From Domibacillus sp. PGB-M46 (GTDB taxonomy: Bacteria; Bacillota; Bacilli; Bacillales; Domibacillaceae), in contig NZ_JAKGCR010000008.1 in the NCBI RefSeq assembly GCF_022668875.1, positions 1 through 64,000 of the forward strand: a stretch of DNA of 64,000 nt. The letters run 5' to 3'. Position numbers and translations under genes: made by a program. A model generated the notes under the pieces. That model searched no databases, was not told the DNA's origin, and was given only the letters and a program-made list of their open reading frames with translations. Shown one piece after another: positions 18,200-27,907 of the stretch. The number at the start of each line of letters is the position of its first letter. Position 1 is the stretch's first letter.

Positions 18200-19369
18200 A
18201 TGTCTTCATATGAACCCTTAACGATAGATTCTGCGGTTGCCCTCGTTAAAAAGCTTGGTTTGCTCACGGAAACCGATACCGTTTCTGCAAATGAAATCGG
18301 AGATGGCAATTTAAATTACGTGTTTCATATAAAAGGAACAGAAAAAAGTCTTATTGTTAAACAAGCCCTTCCTTATGCAAAAGTAGTAGGAGAAAGCTGG
18401 CCGCTGACGCTTGAACGGGCTGACATTGAAAACCGTGCTCTGCGCCTGCAAGGAACATTTGCGCCTGACTATACCCCTAAAGTCTACTATTCTGATAAAG
18501 ATTTAGCGATTACAATTATGGAAGATTTATCTCATTTAACCATTGCCCGGACAGGCCTGATTCAAGGAGAAGATTATCCGCTGATTGCCCGCCATACCGG
18601 TGAATTTATTGCACGCACGCTGTACGGAACCTCGGATTTCGCACTCGGTCCGCAGGAGAAAAAGAAGCTGCAGCATACATTCAGCAATCCTGAGCTGTGC
18701 GATATTACAGAAGGACTTGTGTTTACGGATCCGTTTTTTGATGCAGGAACGAATGATTTCGAAGAGAGCTTGCGTACGGATGTGGAAAAGCTCTGGCAGG
18801 ATGATGAATTGAAGCTTCATGCTGCCCAGTTGAAGCGCTTGTTTTTAACAGCGGGTGATGCGCTTTTGCACGGGGACCTGCACACGGGAAGCATTTTTGC
18901 GAGCCCTGCTGAAACTAAAATCATCGATCCGGAATTTGCTTTCTATGGGCCATTCGGATTTGATATTGCTCACTTTACGGCGAACCTGTTTATGAATGTT
19001 CTATCCCGCGAAGAGGGTCGTCGCGAGCCGCTTTACGAGCATATTGTGACTGTTTGGGATGTTTTTAACCATGAGTTCAGCCGTCTTTGGAACGAACAAA
19101 ATACGGAAGCATTCGCAAAAACAGAAGGCTATTTAGAGTGGCTGCTGGCGGATATTTTTGAACAGGCTGCCGGCTTTATGGGACTTGAAATGATTCGCCG
19201 GACAATTGGACTTGCCCACGTAAAAGATTTGGATGGCATCGTGGATGATCAGCAGCGCCTGCAGGCGAAACGCCACTCTCTGTCGCTTGGCGCTCACTTT
19301 GTTAAAGAGCGGGCTTCCTATTCATCTGCCGATCAGTTAGTGGCAGCTGTAAAGGAGGCACTTCAATGA
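18200..19369 (+). CDS. mtnK: Methylthioribose kinase
   Basis: Phosphorylates 5-methylthioribose at C1, the entry step of the salvage pathway. It is a 389-residue protein-kinase-like fold. [11 protein letters not shown] is the glycine-rich loop, the catalytic [10 protein letters not shown] is followed by [13 protein letters not shown] with the metal-binding aspartate. An ATG at 18194 sits one base from GGAGG, so the ATG at 18200 (7-base spacing) is preferred. Overlaps mtnA by four bases. Confidence 0.95.
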   Translation: MSSYEPLTIDSAVALVKKLGLLTETDTVSANEIGDGNLNYVFHIKGTEKSLIVKQALPYAKVVGESWPLTLERADIENRALRLQGTFAPDYTPKVYYSDKDLAITIMEDLSHLTIARTGLIQGEDYPLIARHTGEFIARTLYGTSDFALGPQEKKKLQHTFSNPELCDITEGLVFTDPFFDAGTNDFEESLRTDVEKLWQDDELKLHAAQLKRLFLTAGDALLHGDLHTGSIFASPAETKIIDPEFAFYGPFGFDIAHFTANLFMNVLSREEGRREPLYEHIVTVWDVFNHEFSRLWNEQNTEAFAKTEGYLEWLLADIFEQAAGFMGLEMIRRTIGLAHVKDLDGIVDDQQRLQAKRHSLSLGAHFVKERASYSSADQLVAAVKEALQ

Positions 19370-20397
19370 ATATTCCACAATCCGTCTTCTGGGAGAACGA
19401 TGCGATCCAACTGCTTGACCAGCGAAAATTGCCTCATGTAACTGAATATTTAACGTTAGAAACGGTTCCGGCTGTGTTTGACGCAATCAAGTCTCTCGCT
19501 GTCCGCGGGGCACCGGCTATTGGAATTGCGGCTGCTTTTGGTGTCGCATTGTCGGCACTCCGTCACCCCTCTGATGACCTTGGTGAACTAAGGGAAAAAG
19601 TATTAATCGACAGCGGCTATCTTTCACAGTCCCGCCCAACAGCTGTTAATTTATTCTGGGCATTGAATCGGATGAATGACGTGGTCGTTAAATCTGAGAC
19701 AGCCGCCGCACTGCGCAAAAACGTGCTTGCCGAAGCACTTGCTATTCAAAAAGAAGACGAAGATGTGTGCCGGGCGATTGGCGAACACGCTCTTCCTCTT
19801 TTCAACGACGGTGACCATGTCATGACGATTTGTAATGCAGGCTCTATTGCAACTGCAAAATATGGAACGGCGCTTGCCCCTTTCTTTCTTTCAAAAGAGC
19901 ATGGAATCCACTTGTCCGTTTTTGCTTGTGAAACACGCCCTGTGTTCCAGGGAGCCCGCCTCACTACGTGGGAGCTTATGCAGGCCGGTGTAGATGTCAC
20001 ACTGATTACGGACAGTATGGCAGCACACACGATGAAAACGAAAAATATTTCAGCGGTGATTACAGGAGCCGACCGTGTAGCAGCGAACGGGGACTCTGCT
20101 AATAAAATCGGAACCTTCGGCCTTGCTGTTTTAGCCAAATCATTTGGCATTCCGTTTTATATTGCTGCTCCCCTGTCAACCTTTGATTTGGATACACCAA
20201 ATGGCGATGCCATTCCTATTGAAGAGAGGGATCCAGCCGAAGTTACCGAAGTGAATGGCATGCGCATTGCACCGGAAGGCATTTCTGTTTTCAACCCGGC
20301 TTTTGACGTAGCGCCAGCCGAATTGATTACAGGGATCATTACCGAAAAAGGAATTGTAAAACCGAACAAAGAAGCCATTGCGGCACTGTTTGTATAA
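19366..20397 (+). CDS. mtnA: Methylthioribose-1-phosphate isomerase
   Basis: Isomerises methylthioribose 1-phosphate to methylthioribulose 1-phosphate. It is 343 residues and related to eIF2B subunits. The catalytic cysteine is at about 156 (ICNAGSIAT) and the aspartate at about 236 ([11 protein letters not shown]), with [11 protein letters not shown] near the N-terminus. Start ATG overlaps the mtnK stop. With mtnK, W, X, B, D and E present, the pathway from methylthioribose to methionine is complete here. Confidence 0.96.
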   Translation: MNIPQSVFWENDAIQLLDQRKLPHVTEYLTLETVPAVFDAIKSLAVRGAPAIGIAAAFGVALSALRHPSDDLGELREKVLIDSGYLSQSRPTAVNLFWALNRMNDVVVKSETAAALRKNVLAEALAIQKEDEDVCRAIGEHALPLFNDGDHVMTICNAGSIATAKYGTALAPFFLSKEHGIHLSVFACETRPVFQGARLTTWELMQAGVDVTLITDSMAAHTMKTKNISAVITGADRVAANGDSANKIGTFGLAVLAKSFGIPFYIAAPLSTFDLDTPNGDAIPIEERDPAEVTEVNGMRIAPEGISVFNPAFDVAPAELITGIITEKGIVKPNKEAIAALFV

Positions 20398-20398
20398 A

Positions 20399-20435
20399 AA
20401 AAACGAGCTTCGTTTCGAAACGAAGCTCGTTTTTT
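20399..20435. terminator. Bidirectional terminator between mtnA and yufK
   Basis: A perfect palindrome, AACGAGCTTCGTTT on one arm and its complement on the other, with A and T runs on both sides, separates the convergent genes. Confidence 0.9.
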
Positions 20436-20998
20436 TAAAGCGGTAGACCAGCCAGCAGGCCATTGTATAACTTCATAAAAATAAGAGCGAGCAATAAGCC
20501 GAAGAAAATCCAGAAAACCGCTTCAAACACGATAATTCCAATCATTTGCGGCGTTGAAATATGCGGGCTCAGCTTATAAACAAAGTACACAACATACACT
20601 ACAGACGTCACAAGAAAAATAATGATCGTCCCGACAGCAGAAGAAAAACTGACCAATGAAACCAGTCCGCCCAGAAAATAGATCACCGCGCCGAAGCGGG
20701 TTTTTTTCAGCAGCTCTCCTTCTGCATCTTTAGAGAAAAAAAGCAGCGCCAGCTCGTTTGCTGTATTCGCCAGCAGCTTGAGCGTGGCAAAAATCATAGT
20801 GAATAAAACCATCAACCCGCCGATTACGACGAGATTTACTTCTGTTTTGGTAAAGATATCGAGCATGGTATTATACAAGTTTGCTTGTTTCAGCATATCT
20901 ACAATAAAGGCTTGTCCAAACATCGAAAGTGATAAGCTGAATAATAGGATGGATAAGAGCGGCATATAGCCGGTTAAATACGAGTTTTTCATCAACAT
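20435..20998 (-). CDS. yufK: DUF5366 family membrane protein (YufK-like)
   Basis: A 187-residue protein with about five hydrophobic segments (roughly 10-30, 55-78, 100-118, 120-140 and 152-178). It matches the YufK/DUF5366 family; the function is unknown. GGGGAG precedes the ATG. It lies divergently upstream of mrpA, and yufK is near mrp in B. subtilis too, but nothing ties it to the antiporter mechanistically. Confidence 0.75.
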   Translation of the reverse strand: MLMKNSYLTGYMPLLSILLFSLSLSMFGQAFIVDMLKQANLYNTMLDIFTKTEVNLVVIGGLMVLFTMIFATLKLLANTANELALLFFSKDAEGELLKKTRFGAVIYFLGGLVSLVSFSSAVGTIIIFLVTSVVYVVYFVYKLSPHISTPQMIGIIVFEAVFWIFFGLLLALIFMKLYNGLLAGLPL

Positions 20999-21277
20999 AA
21001 TTCTCCCCTGTCACAGTCAGTCACTGTTCATTATGCAAGAGGTTGGTGGCTATGACAAGTCATTTCCAATCTTTTTTTGGAAAAACCCCACAATTTCTGC
21101 CAAAATCCGCATAGTTCTTTTGTCGAATTTTTATTTTTTTTTGCTCAAAAAATGCCGTTACTCTTCATATTTATTACGAGAAGGAGCAGTTCGACTGTTC
21201 TCCCGTTTTGGGCAATGCACGAACATTTTTTTTACGCTATAATTTGAATTACGCATAAAAATATGGGAGGGATTTAT

Positions 21278-23695
21278 TTGTCTTTGCTTCACTGGGCCAT
21301 TCTCGCTCCTTTTTTGATGGCTGTATTCGTTCCGCTTATTCATAAAAGAGCAGCGGCCATCCATACCGGGTGGTTTGTACTGATTCTGCCCGTGCTTTTG
21401 TTTGGGATGTTTCTGCAATACCTTCCCGTCACAAGAGAAAACAGCTCTATTACCGAAACGGCTTCCTGGATTCCATCACTTGGAATCAACTTTACCGCAT
21501 ACATAGATGGCTTAAGCCTCCTGTTTGCCCTCTTGATTACCGGAATCGGCTCGCTGGTTGTATTATATTCTGTTTTTTACTTGTCTCAATCAAAGGAAAA
21601 ACTAGGTCACTTCTACGTATACTTGCTCATGTTTATGGGTGCAATGCTTGGCGTTGTCCTGTCTGACAATGTGATCACGCTGTATATGTTTTGGGAACTT
21701 ACGTCTATTTCTTCTTTCCTGCTGATCGCGTACTGGTATGACCGCGAACGCTCCCGCTACGGGGCTTTAAAGTCGATGCTCATTACCGTATTCGGCGGAT
21801 TGATGATGCTTGGCGGGTTCCTCGTTTTATCGCTTATGGGTGATACATTCAGTATTCGCGAATTAGCGGCTCAGGCCCTTGAGCTGAACAAAGATCCGCT
21901 TTTTGGGCTTGCGATGATCCTTGTTCTGCTCGGCGCTTTTACAAAGTCCGCGCAGTTCCCATTCTACATCTGGCTTCCAGATGCGATGGAAGCACCAACG
22001 CCGGTTAGTGCGTACCTGCACTCGGCTACAATGGTGAAAGCGGGGATTTACCTTGTTGCCCGTTTCAGTCCGATCTTTGCCTTTTCCGGCTACTGGTTCT
22101 GGATTGTCGGAGCCGTCGGATTGTTCACCATGACATGGGCTTCCTTTAATGCGGTGAAACAAACCGACTTAAAAGGAATTTTAGCGTTCTCAACAGTCAG
22201 CCAGCTTGGATTAATTATGTCGCTGCTCGGCGTAGGTGCTGCATCGCTTCATGTTGAATCGCTGGATGATAACTTGTTTATCACAGCCGTTATTGCAGCG
22301 GTTTTTCATTTAATCAACCATGCAACCTTCAAAGGAAGTTTATTTATGGCGGTCGGCATTATTGACCATGAAACAGGGACGCGGGATATCCGCAAGCTTG
22401 GCGGATTAATGAGTTTGATGCCGGTTACCTTTACGCTGTCTGTCATCGGTGCTTTTTCAATGGCCGGCTTGCCGCCATTTAACGGTTTTTTAAGCAAGGA
22501 AATGTTTTTTGCTTCTATGGTTCATTTACTGGAACTGGATTTGTTCCAGATGGATACATGGGCGATTCTTTTCCCGGTTATGGCCTGGATTGGCAGTGTA
22601 TTTACATTCATTTACAGTATAATGATTATATTTAAAGTCTTTACGGGCCGGTTCCAGCCGGAAAAATTGGAGAAAAAACCGCATGAAGCACCTATTGGCA
22701 TGCTTGTTTCACCGATTATTTTAGCCTTGCTTGTCGTTGTATTCGGCTTGTTTCCAAATCTGCTTTCCTACAGCTTGATTCAGCCGGCCGCAGCCGCCAT
22801 TGTGCCATCTATTCTGCCGCCGGGCGGCCAGCTCGACGTCCATATTTCCTTTTGGCATGGCTTTAAGCCTGAGCTCTTTATGACCATCGGGGTAATTGTC
22901 ATTGGCATTCTACTCTATAAACTCATGCCAAAATGGATCAAAATGTATGACTATATGCCTGGAAAGGTTACTCTGAATCAACTTTACAATGCCAGCTTGT
23001 ACGCAGCAGAACGCGGCTCAAATGCGATTACAAACTCGTATATGACCGGCTTTATCCGCAGCTATCTCATGTACATTTTTGTGTTTTTCATCGGAATGCT
23101 CGGCTTTACCATGTGGGCGAAAGAAGCGTTTCACTATGATGCTTCTGCTGCTGCGCCGATTGGATTGTATGAAGTAAGCTTAATCATCGTTCTAGTTATT
23201 GCGACTGCCACCATTTTACTGGCAAAATCACGTTTAACGTCCATTATTGCGCTTGGCGGGGTTGGCTATACCGTGTCGCTGTTTTTTGTTATTTTCCGCG
23301 CACCGGATTTGGCTTTGACGCAGCTTGTAATTGAAACTGTCTCAACAGCCTTGTTTCTTCTTTGCTTTTACCATCTTCCAAAATTATCGCGGCATGAAGA
23401 AAAACGGCGCTTCCAGGCAGGTAATGCCCTTGTCGCAGCCGGTGTCGGTATCATGGTGACACTGCTTGGCATATCCGCTCACAGTTCAAAGTTTTTCACT
23501 TCTATTAATGACTATTATGTTGAGAACACATATAAAAAAGCCGGCGGCGAAAACATGGTCAATGTAATCCTCGTTGACTTCCGCGGCTTTGATACGCTGT
23601 TTGAGATTACTGTGCTGGCTGTTGCGGCACTTGGCATTTACGGATTGATTAAACTAAGGCTTGAGAAAGGCGGCGAAACGAATGAAAACAAATGA
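21278..23695 (+). CDS. mrpA: Na+/H+ antiporter subunit A
   Basis: Largest subunit of the Mrp secondary cation/proton antiporter, 805 residues, related to respiratory complex I NuoL. The conserved block LYMFWELTSISSFLLIAYWY and the proton-path region around KSAQFPFYIWLPDAMEAPTPVSAYLHSATMVKAG are present. The MrpA-specific C-terminal part (LALTQLVIETVSTALFLLCFY) follows. The start is a TTG with GGGAGGG 5-7 bases upstream, giving MSLLHWAILAPFL. The in-frame ATG at 21263 overlaps that ribosome site and is rejected. A TATAAT box lies at 21238-21243. Confidence 0.95.
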   Translation: MSLLHWAILAPFLMAVFVPLIHKRAAAIHTGWFVLILPVLLFGMFLQYLPVTRENSSITETASWIPSLGINFTAYIDGLSLLFALLITGIGSLVVLYSVFYLSQSKEKLGHFYVYLLMFMGAMLGVVLSDNVITLYMFWELTSISSFLLIAYWYDRERSRYGALKSMLITVFGGLMMLGGFLVLSLMGDTFSIRELAAQALELNKDPLFGLAMILVLLGAFTKSAQFPFYIWLPDAMEAPTPVSAYLHSATMVKAGIYLVARFSPIFAFSGYWFWIVGAVGLFTMTWASFNAVKQTDLKGILAFSTVSQLGLIMSLLGVGAASLHVESLDDNLFITAVIAAVFHLINHATFKGSLFMAVGIIDHETGTRDIRKLGGLMSLMPVTFTLSVIGAFSMAGLPPFNGFLSKEMFFASMVHLLELDLFQMDTWAILFPVMAWIGSVFTFIYSIMIIFKVFTGRFQPEKLEKKPHEAPIGMLVSPIILALLVVVFGLFPNLLSYSLIQPAAAAIVPSILPPGGQLDVHISFWHGFKPELFMTIGVIVIGILLYKLMPKWIKMYDYMPGKVTLNQLYNASLYAAERGSNAITNSYMTGFIRSYLMYIFVFFIGMLGFTMWAKEAFHYDASAAAPIGLYEVSLIIVLVIATATILLAKSRLTSIIALGGVGYTVSLFFVIFRAPDLALTQLVIETVSTALFLLCFYHLPKLSRHEEKRRFQAGNALVAAGVGIMVTLLGISAHSSKFFTSINDYYVENTYKKAGGENMVNVILVDFRGFDTLFEITVLAVAALGIYGLIKLRLEKGGETNENK

Positions 23696-24104
23696 TGTGA
23701 TCTTCCAAACCGTCGCCAAAGTCGTTTTCTTCATGATTATCTTTTTTGCGGTTCACTTGTTTTTTGCCGGACATTATTATCCGGGCGGCGGTTTTGTGGG
23801 CGGCCTGCTTACATCCGGCGCGATTGTTCTTTTGCTTTTAGCTTTTGATATTAAAACGGTACGCCACGGGTTTCCGCTTGACTTCAAATGGCTGATCGGC
23901 CTGGGCCTCCTTTTTTCAGTCGGGACGGCTGCCGGATCTCTGCTTTTCAATGTACCGTTTTTCACTCACGCTTATAATTACTTTCAACTGCCGCTGTTCG
24001 GCAAAACATCGCTTCACACCGCAATGTTGTTTGATTTAGGCGTGTATCTCGTTGTCATTGGTGTAACCATGACCATTATTCAAACGATTGGAGAGAGTGA
24101 ATAA
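23682..24104 (+). CDS. mrpB: Na+/H+ antiporter subunit B
   Basis: A 140-residue MrpB with four membrane segments and the family block GHYYPGGGFVGGLL. The ATG at 23682 overlaps the mrpA end and has AAAGGCGG at good spacing. An in-frame TTG at 23661 is less likely. Translationally coupled to mrpA. Confidence 0.95.
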   Translation: MKTNDVIFQTVAKVVFFMIIFFAVHLFFAGHYYPGGGFVGGLLTSGAIVLLLLAFDIKTVRHGFPLDFKWLIGLGLLFSVGTAAGSLLFNVPFFTHAYNYFQLPLFGKTSLHTAMLFDLGVYLVVIGVTMTIIQTIGESE

Positions 24105-24445
24105 TGGAAATTTTAATGTGTATCATTGCCGGCCTGCTTTTTGCAGCCGCGGTTTATTTGATGCTCTCGAAAAGCCTGCTTCGGATTATTATCGGCACCG
24201 GGCTTCTCAGCCACGGTACCCATTTAATGCTTTTAACAATGGGCGGGCTTAAAACGGGAGCTGTCCCGGTTCTTGGGGAGCATGCCTCCACTTATACAGA
24301 CCCGATTCCGCAGGCACTTATTTTAACGGCTATTGTCATTAGTTTTGGTGTTACAGCCGTGTTTCTTGTAATCGCTTATCGTGCGTACCAGGAGATTGGC
24401 ACAGATAATATGGAGCAGATGAGAGGAATGGAAACAGATGATTAA
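24104..24445 (+). CDS. mrpC: Na+/H+ antiporter subunit C
   Basis: A 113-residue, three-segment subunit homologous to complex I NuoK, with GTGLLSHGTHLMLL and DPIPQALILTAIVISFG. The same length as in B. subtilis. Start overlaps the mrpB stop by one base. Confidence 0.95.
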   Translation: MEILMCIIAGLLFAAAVYLMLSKSLLRIIIGTGLLSHGTHLMLLTMGGLKTGAVPVLGEHASTYTDPIPQALILTAIVISFGVTAVFLVIAYRAYQEIGTDNMEQMRGMETDD

Positions 24446-25919
24446 TTTACCTATTTTGCCAATCCTGATCCCTCTTGTTTCCGCTGTGTTACTCCTGTTT
24501 TTATCAAAGCGGGTCTATGCCCAGCGAGTGGTATCTGTGGCTGCTTCTTTTGCTACGGTTATTGCCGCGGCTGTTGTTTTAATGAAAGTGAAGACAGATG
24601 GGATTCAAACGGTTGACATGGGCAGCTGGCCGGCTCCATTTGGCATTACGCTTGTGTCAGATATGCTGAGCATCCTGCTCGTTTTAACGTCTTCTGTCAT
24701 TACGCTTTGTGTGGTCATTTATTCATTCCGTTCCATTGGCAGCGGCCGGGAAGCATTTTATTACTACCCAATTGTTCAATTTTTGCTTGTTGGCGTAAAT
24801 GGATCGTTTACAACGGGTGATATTTTTAACCTGTTTGTTTTCTTTGAAATTATGTTAATGTCGTCATATGTGCTGATTGTGATCGGCGGAACAAAAGCAC
24901 AGCTGCAGGAATCTATTAAATATATTTTGATTAACGTGATTTCCTCGGCTATTTTTGTTATCGCGGTTGGATTTTTGTACTCGGTTACCGGCTCGCTGAA
25001 TATGGCGCACATTTCCGCCCGCCTTACTGACATTGGCGGTGAGCCCATTGTCACTGTGCTGGCGCTTCTTTTCTTGATTGTGTTCGGTTTAAAAGGCGGT
25101 ATTTTTCCGCTTTACTTCTGGCTGCCGGGTTCGTACGCGGCACCGCCTGCACCTGTTTTGGCCCTGTTCGGTGCCCTGCTTACAAAGGTAGGCGTATACG
25201 CCATCTTACGAACTTACACGCTATTTTTCTATCATGACCAGCCATTTACACATGATATTTTATCCCTGCTGGCTCTCTTGACCATGATTGCAGGTTCGGT
25301 TGGCGCTCTTGCATACAAGGATGTAAAACAAATTCTGATCTACAATATCGTGATAGCGGTTGGCGTTCTATTATTCGGCATTGCCATTATGACGGAGGAA
25401 TCGATCGCCGGCACCCTCTTTTATTTTATTCATGACATGATTATCAAAGCAGCTCTGTTTATGCTGGGCGGCATCATGGTTTGGATTACAGGTACGTCAA
25501 AGATGGATAAGATGGGCGGGCTGATCCGCCAATATCCGGCACTTGGCTGGACCTTTCTTACAGCATCTTTTGCGCTCGCCGGCATTCCGCCGCTGTCTGG
25601 TTTTATCGGCAAATTATTAATTGTCCGGGCAGGATTTGAATCGGGTGAATATGTTGGAGCCATCGTTGTGCTTCTGTCGAGTCTGGCTGTGTTGTATTCG
25701 GTTGTTACGTTATTTATGGAGGTTTTTTGGAAAAAGCCAAAATTGCCGCAGCTTCATGCAAAAAAACAAACATCCTCCTTGTTCCTTCCAGCGGCAGCTC
25801 TTGTTGTTCTTTCTGTTTTATACGGTGTCGGAACAGAAGCGGTTTATCCTTATGTGATGCAGGCTGTTGAAGCGCTCATCCATCCGGAAATCTACATTGA
25901 CGCCGTATTAAAGGAGTAG
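24438..25919 (+). CDS. mrpD: Na+/H+ antiporter subunit D
   Basis: A 493-residue NuoM/NuoN-like subunit. Conserved elements are NLFVFFEIMLMSSYVL, the FGLKGGIFPLYFWLPGSY block with its lysine, and the later FIHDMIIKAALFMLGG. Overlaps mrpC by eight bases. Works with MrpA in ion translocation. Confidence 0.96.
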   Translation: MINLPILPILIPLVSAVLLLFLSKRVYAQRVVSVAASFATVIAAAVVLMKVKTDGIQTVDMGSWPAPFGITLVSDMLSILLVLTSSVITLCVVIYSFRSIGSGREAFYYYPIVQFLLVGVNGSFTTGDIFNLFVFFEIMLMSSYVLIVIGGTKAQLQESIKYILINVISSAIFVIAVGFLYSVTGSLNMAHISARLTDIGGEPIVTVLALLFLIVFGLKGGIFPLYFWLPGSYAAPPAPVLALFGALLTKVGVYAILRTYTLFFYHDQPFTHDILSLLALLTMIAGSVGALAYKDVKQILIYNIVIAVGVLLFGIAIMTEESIAGTLFYFIHDMIIKAALFMLGGIMVWITGTSKMDKMGGLIRQYPALGWTFLTASFALAGIPPLSGFIGKLLIVRAGFESGEYVGAIVVLLSSLAVLYSVVTLFMEVFWKKPKLPQLHAKKQTSSLFLPAAALVVLSVLYGVGTEAVYPYVMQAVEALIHPEIYIDAVLKE

Positions 25920-25924
25920 ATCGT

Positions 25925-26404
25925 ATGGCTTTTCAAATTTTACTCAATGTGTTTCTCGCATTTCTTTGGATGTTTTTGCAGGTGTCTTTCAGTGCACGGA
26001 CTTTTATTATTGGATACCTGCTTGGATTGATTGTGATGGCTGGAATGCGCCGCTTTTTTAAAAGCCGCTTTTATCTGCATCGTGTCTGGGCCGTGATTTA
26101 CTTGTTTCTTTTGTTTTTAAAAGAGTTAATCAAAGCGAACATTGATGTGTTAAAGTTGGTGCTCCGTCCTAAACTGAACATTCGTCCGGGTATCTTTGCG
26201 CTTGAAACCGAACTCAAGTCAGACTGGGAAGTAACCCTCCTGTCGAATTTAATTACGCTGACTCCCGGCACACTTGTGGTAGATGTATCGGATGATAATA
26301 AAACCCTTTATATTCACGCTATTGATATTGAAGATGTGTCAGAAGCAGTAGATAGTATTAAAAACTCGTTTGAAAAAGCCATTATGGAGGTGAGCCGCGG
26401 ATGA
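25925..26404 (+). CDS. mrpE: Na+/H+ antiporter subunit E
   Basis: A 159-residue subunit with two to three N-terminal membrane segments and a cytoplasmic domain. LSNLITLTPGTLVVDVSDD is the MrpE signature. Starts 5 bases after mrpD and overlaps mrpF. Confidence 0.95.
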   Translation: MAFQILLNVFLAFLWMFLQVSFSARTFIIGYLLGLIVMAGMRRFFKSRFYLHRVWAVIYLFLLFLKELIKANIDVLKLVLRPKLNIRPGIFALETELKSDWEVTLLSNLITLTPGTLVVDVSDDNKTLYIHAIDIEDVSEAVDSIKNSFEKAIMEVSRG

Positions 26405-26685
26405 TGGAGGCTGTTTTACAAATTTCTCTTTTGCTCCTGGCCGTTTCTATGATTGGGCTCGTTTACCGGCTTGTGAAAGGGCCAACCGTTCCAGACCGTG
26501 TTGTCGCTCTCGATGCAATGGGTGTCAATCTTGTGTCGATTACAGCCGTTTTGTCTATGCTGCTTGATACGCATAATTATCTTGATGTTATTCTCTTGAT
26601 TGGTATTTTGGCATTTATCGGAACTGTTGCTTTTGCCAAGTTTTTAGAAAAAGGCGAGGTGATTGAATATGACCGTGATCAGTGA
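26401..26685 (+). CDS. mrpF: Na+/H+ antiporter subunit F
   Basis: A 94-residue, three-segment subunit. The family block KGPTVPDRVVALDAMGVN is intact. Overlaps mrpE by four bases and mrpG by 17. Confidence 0.95.
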   Translation: MMEAVLQISLLLLAVSMIGLVYRLVKGPTVPDRVVALDAMGVNLVSITAVLSMLLDTHNYLDVILLIGILAFIGTVAFAKFLEKGEVIEYDRDQ

Positions 26686-27022
26686 AGCTGTCATTGCCGT
26701 TTTATTGCTTCTAGGAGCGTTTTTAACCCTTGTCGCAGCATTTGGGCTGATCCGCCTTCCGGACGTTTATACACGCAATCACGCCGCTTCTAAAAGCGCA
26801 ACGCTCGGCGTGATGTGCATTCTGCTGGCAACGTTTGTGTATTTCTTTGCGAAAGACGGATTTTTCAGCTCACGGCTCCTGCTCGGTATTGCTTTCTTTT
26901 TTATTACCGCACCTGTTGCAGGCCATCTAATCAGCCGTGCCGCCTACAATTCCGGCGTGAAAATGTGGGATCAAAGCGTGCGTGATGACTTAAAGAATAA
27001 ACAGGCACAAAAAAAGAACTAA
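26669..27022 (+). CDS. mrpG: Na+/H+ antiporter subunit G
   Basis: A 117-residue, three-segment subunit with FGLIRLPDVYTRNHAASKSATLG. The ATG at 26669 has GAGGTG 7-8 bases upstream; an in-frame TTG two codons earlier is less well placed. Last of the complete mrpABCDEFG operon, which supports Na+ efflux and pH homeostasis under alkaline or saline conditions. Confidence 0.95.
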   Translation: MTVISEAVIAVLLLLGAFLTLVAAFGLIRLPDVYTRNHAASKSATLGVMCILLATFVYFFAKDGFFSSRLLLGIAFFFITAPVAGHLISRAAYNSGVKMWDQSVRDDLKNKQAQKKN

Positions 27023-27052
27023 AAAAGCTGTCCGCAACTGGACAGCTTTTTT
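27023..27052. terminator. Terminator after mrpG
   Basis: Hairpin AAAAGCTGTCC/GGACAGCTTTT with T6 on the plus strand and A/T runs on both sides, shared with the convergent ydaT-like gene. Confidence 0.88.
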
Positions 27053-27417
27053 CATTCATACAGCGTTTGGGTCTTCTCGCCATTTTCCTGATAAATCGTA
27101 AGAATTCCTTCATGCTGTTTCACATATTCTTTCGCTTCATCTAAAAGCGCTTGTTTTGTGCCCTCTGAACGGATGGCCCGTTTGCCCTTTTCTTTTTTTA
27201 ATACCCACCGGTCTTCCTCATGCTTTACTTCATAACGCGGCCGTCCTTCATCCTTTTTTCCTTCAGCGCTTCTCGCACGGTCAATGGCAATGGCAATAGA
27301 ACGCCCTTCCTCATACCCTTCATCCAAGAGCGCATTGGCAATTTCGATTGCTTTATCACGTACATGGTCCGGGAGATTTTTCATCGAAGCCGGGTACTCA
27401 TTTTTATTCCAAGGCAT
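27052..27417 (-). CDS. YdaT-like protein (ChaB-like N-terminus plus DUF2188)
   Basis: A 121-residue protein. The N-terminal half (MPWNKNEYPASMKNLPDHVRD, then ALLDEGYEEGRSIAIAIDRAR) resembles ChaB/YdaT. The C-terminal half (about 70-121) is a DUF2188 repeat-like domain (RWVLKKEKGKRAIRSEGTKQALLDEAKEYVK). Members are general-stress proteins of unknown activity. The ATG at 27417 has AAGGAG 8 bases upstream. A likely SigB promoter precedes it, matching the SigB control reported for YdaT in B. subtilis. Confidence 0.82.
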   Translation of the reverse strand: MPWNKNEYPASMKNLPDHVRDKAIEIANALLDEGYEEGRSIAIAIDRARSAEGKKDEGRPRYEVKHEEDRWVLKKEKGKRAIRSEGTKQALLDEAKEYVKQHEGILTIYQENGEKTQTLYE

Positions 27418-27441
27418 GAAAACCACTCCTTTTCCAAAAAT

Positions 27442-27467
27442 GTTCCCGCCCTGTGAAAAAATCAAAC
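27442..27467 (-). promoter_or_regulatory. Candidate SigB promoter of the ydaT-like gene
   Basis: Minus strand GTTTGA (27462-27467), a 14-base spacer and GGGAAC (27442-27447) fit the SigB consensus GTTT-N13-15-GGGWAW. The start site would be about 17 bases upstream of the ATG. Confidence 0.6.
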
Positions 27468-27468
27468 G

Positions 27469-27858
27469 TCACTTTTTCGCTTTCACAGCAATCGTACAGC
27501 GTGAAAGGCAAATCAGCTCCCCGTTTTCGTCCTTTATTTCAATAGACCATACCATTGTTGACTTTCCCCGGTGAACGTTTAAGGCGGTAGCCGTCACAAT
27601 CCCATCTCTTTTCGATTTGATGTGGTTGGCATTGATTTCAAGGCCAAAGCAGACCTCCGTGTCCAGGTCAATCATCGCTGCAGCGCCAATACTTGCCGCT
27701 GTTTCCGCAAGGGCAACGGAAGCGCCTCCGTGCAGAAATCCGAACGGCTGGCGCGTGCGTTCATCCACAGGCATTGTCATCACTGCACGGCCCGTTTCAA
27801 TCGTTACCACTTCCATTCCGAGTGCGGCAAGCAGTGTATGATCGGTTTGAATATTCAT
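27469..27858 (-). CDS. yuxO: Hotdog-fold thioesterase (YuxO / PaaI-like)
   Basis: A 129-residue hotdog thioesterase with the family block PFGFLHGGASVALAETAAS and the later GLEINANHIKS. In B. subtilis the matching gene sits near mrp. Homologues hydrolyse aromatic acyl-CoAs, including 1,4-dihydroxy-2-naphthoyl-CoA of menaquinone synthesis, but the substrate here is not proved. The ATG at 27858 has GAAGGAGAGG upstream; a longer frame to 27900 would include the terminator and is rejected. Confidence 0.88.
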   Translation of the reverse strand: MNIQTDHTLLAALGMEVVTIETGRAVMTMPVDERTRQPFGFLHGGASVALAETAASIGAAAMIDLDTEVCFGLEINANHIKSKRDGIVTATALNVHRGKSTMVWSIEIKDENGELICLSRCTIAVKAKK

Positions 27859-27873
27859 AAAATCCTCTCCTTC

Positions 27874-27906
27874 AAAAAAAGGTGCCTCTTTAAGAGGCAC
27901 CTTTTT
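27874..27906 (-). terminator. Terminator of the YuiF antiporter gene
   Basis: Stem AAAGGTGCCTC/GAGGCACCTTT with a T7 run on the minus strand, between the antiporter gene and yuxO. Confidence 0.85.
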
Positions 27907-27907
27907 A

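Noticed and set aside
20999-21277. Sodium or c-di-AMP riboswitch upstream of mrpA
   Set aside because: Only a weak GGAGCAGTTCGACTGTTCTCC hairpin is visible; no conserved riboswitch core could be recognised.
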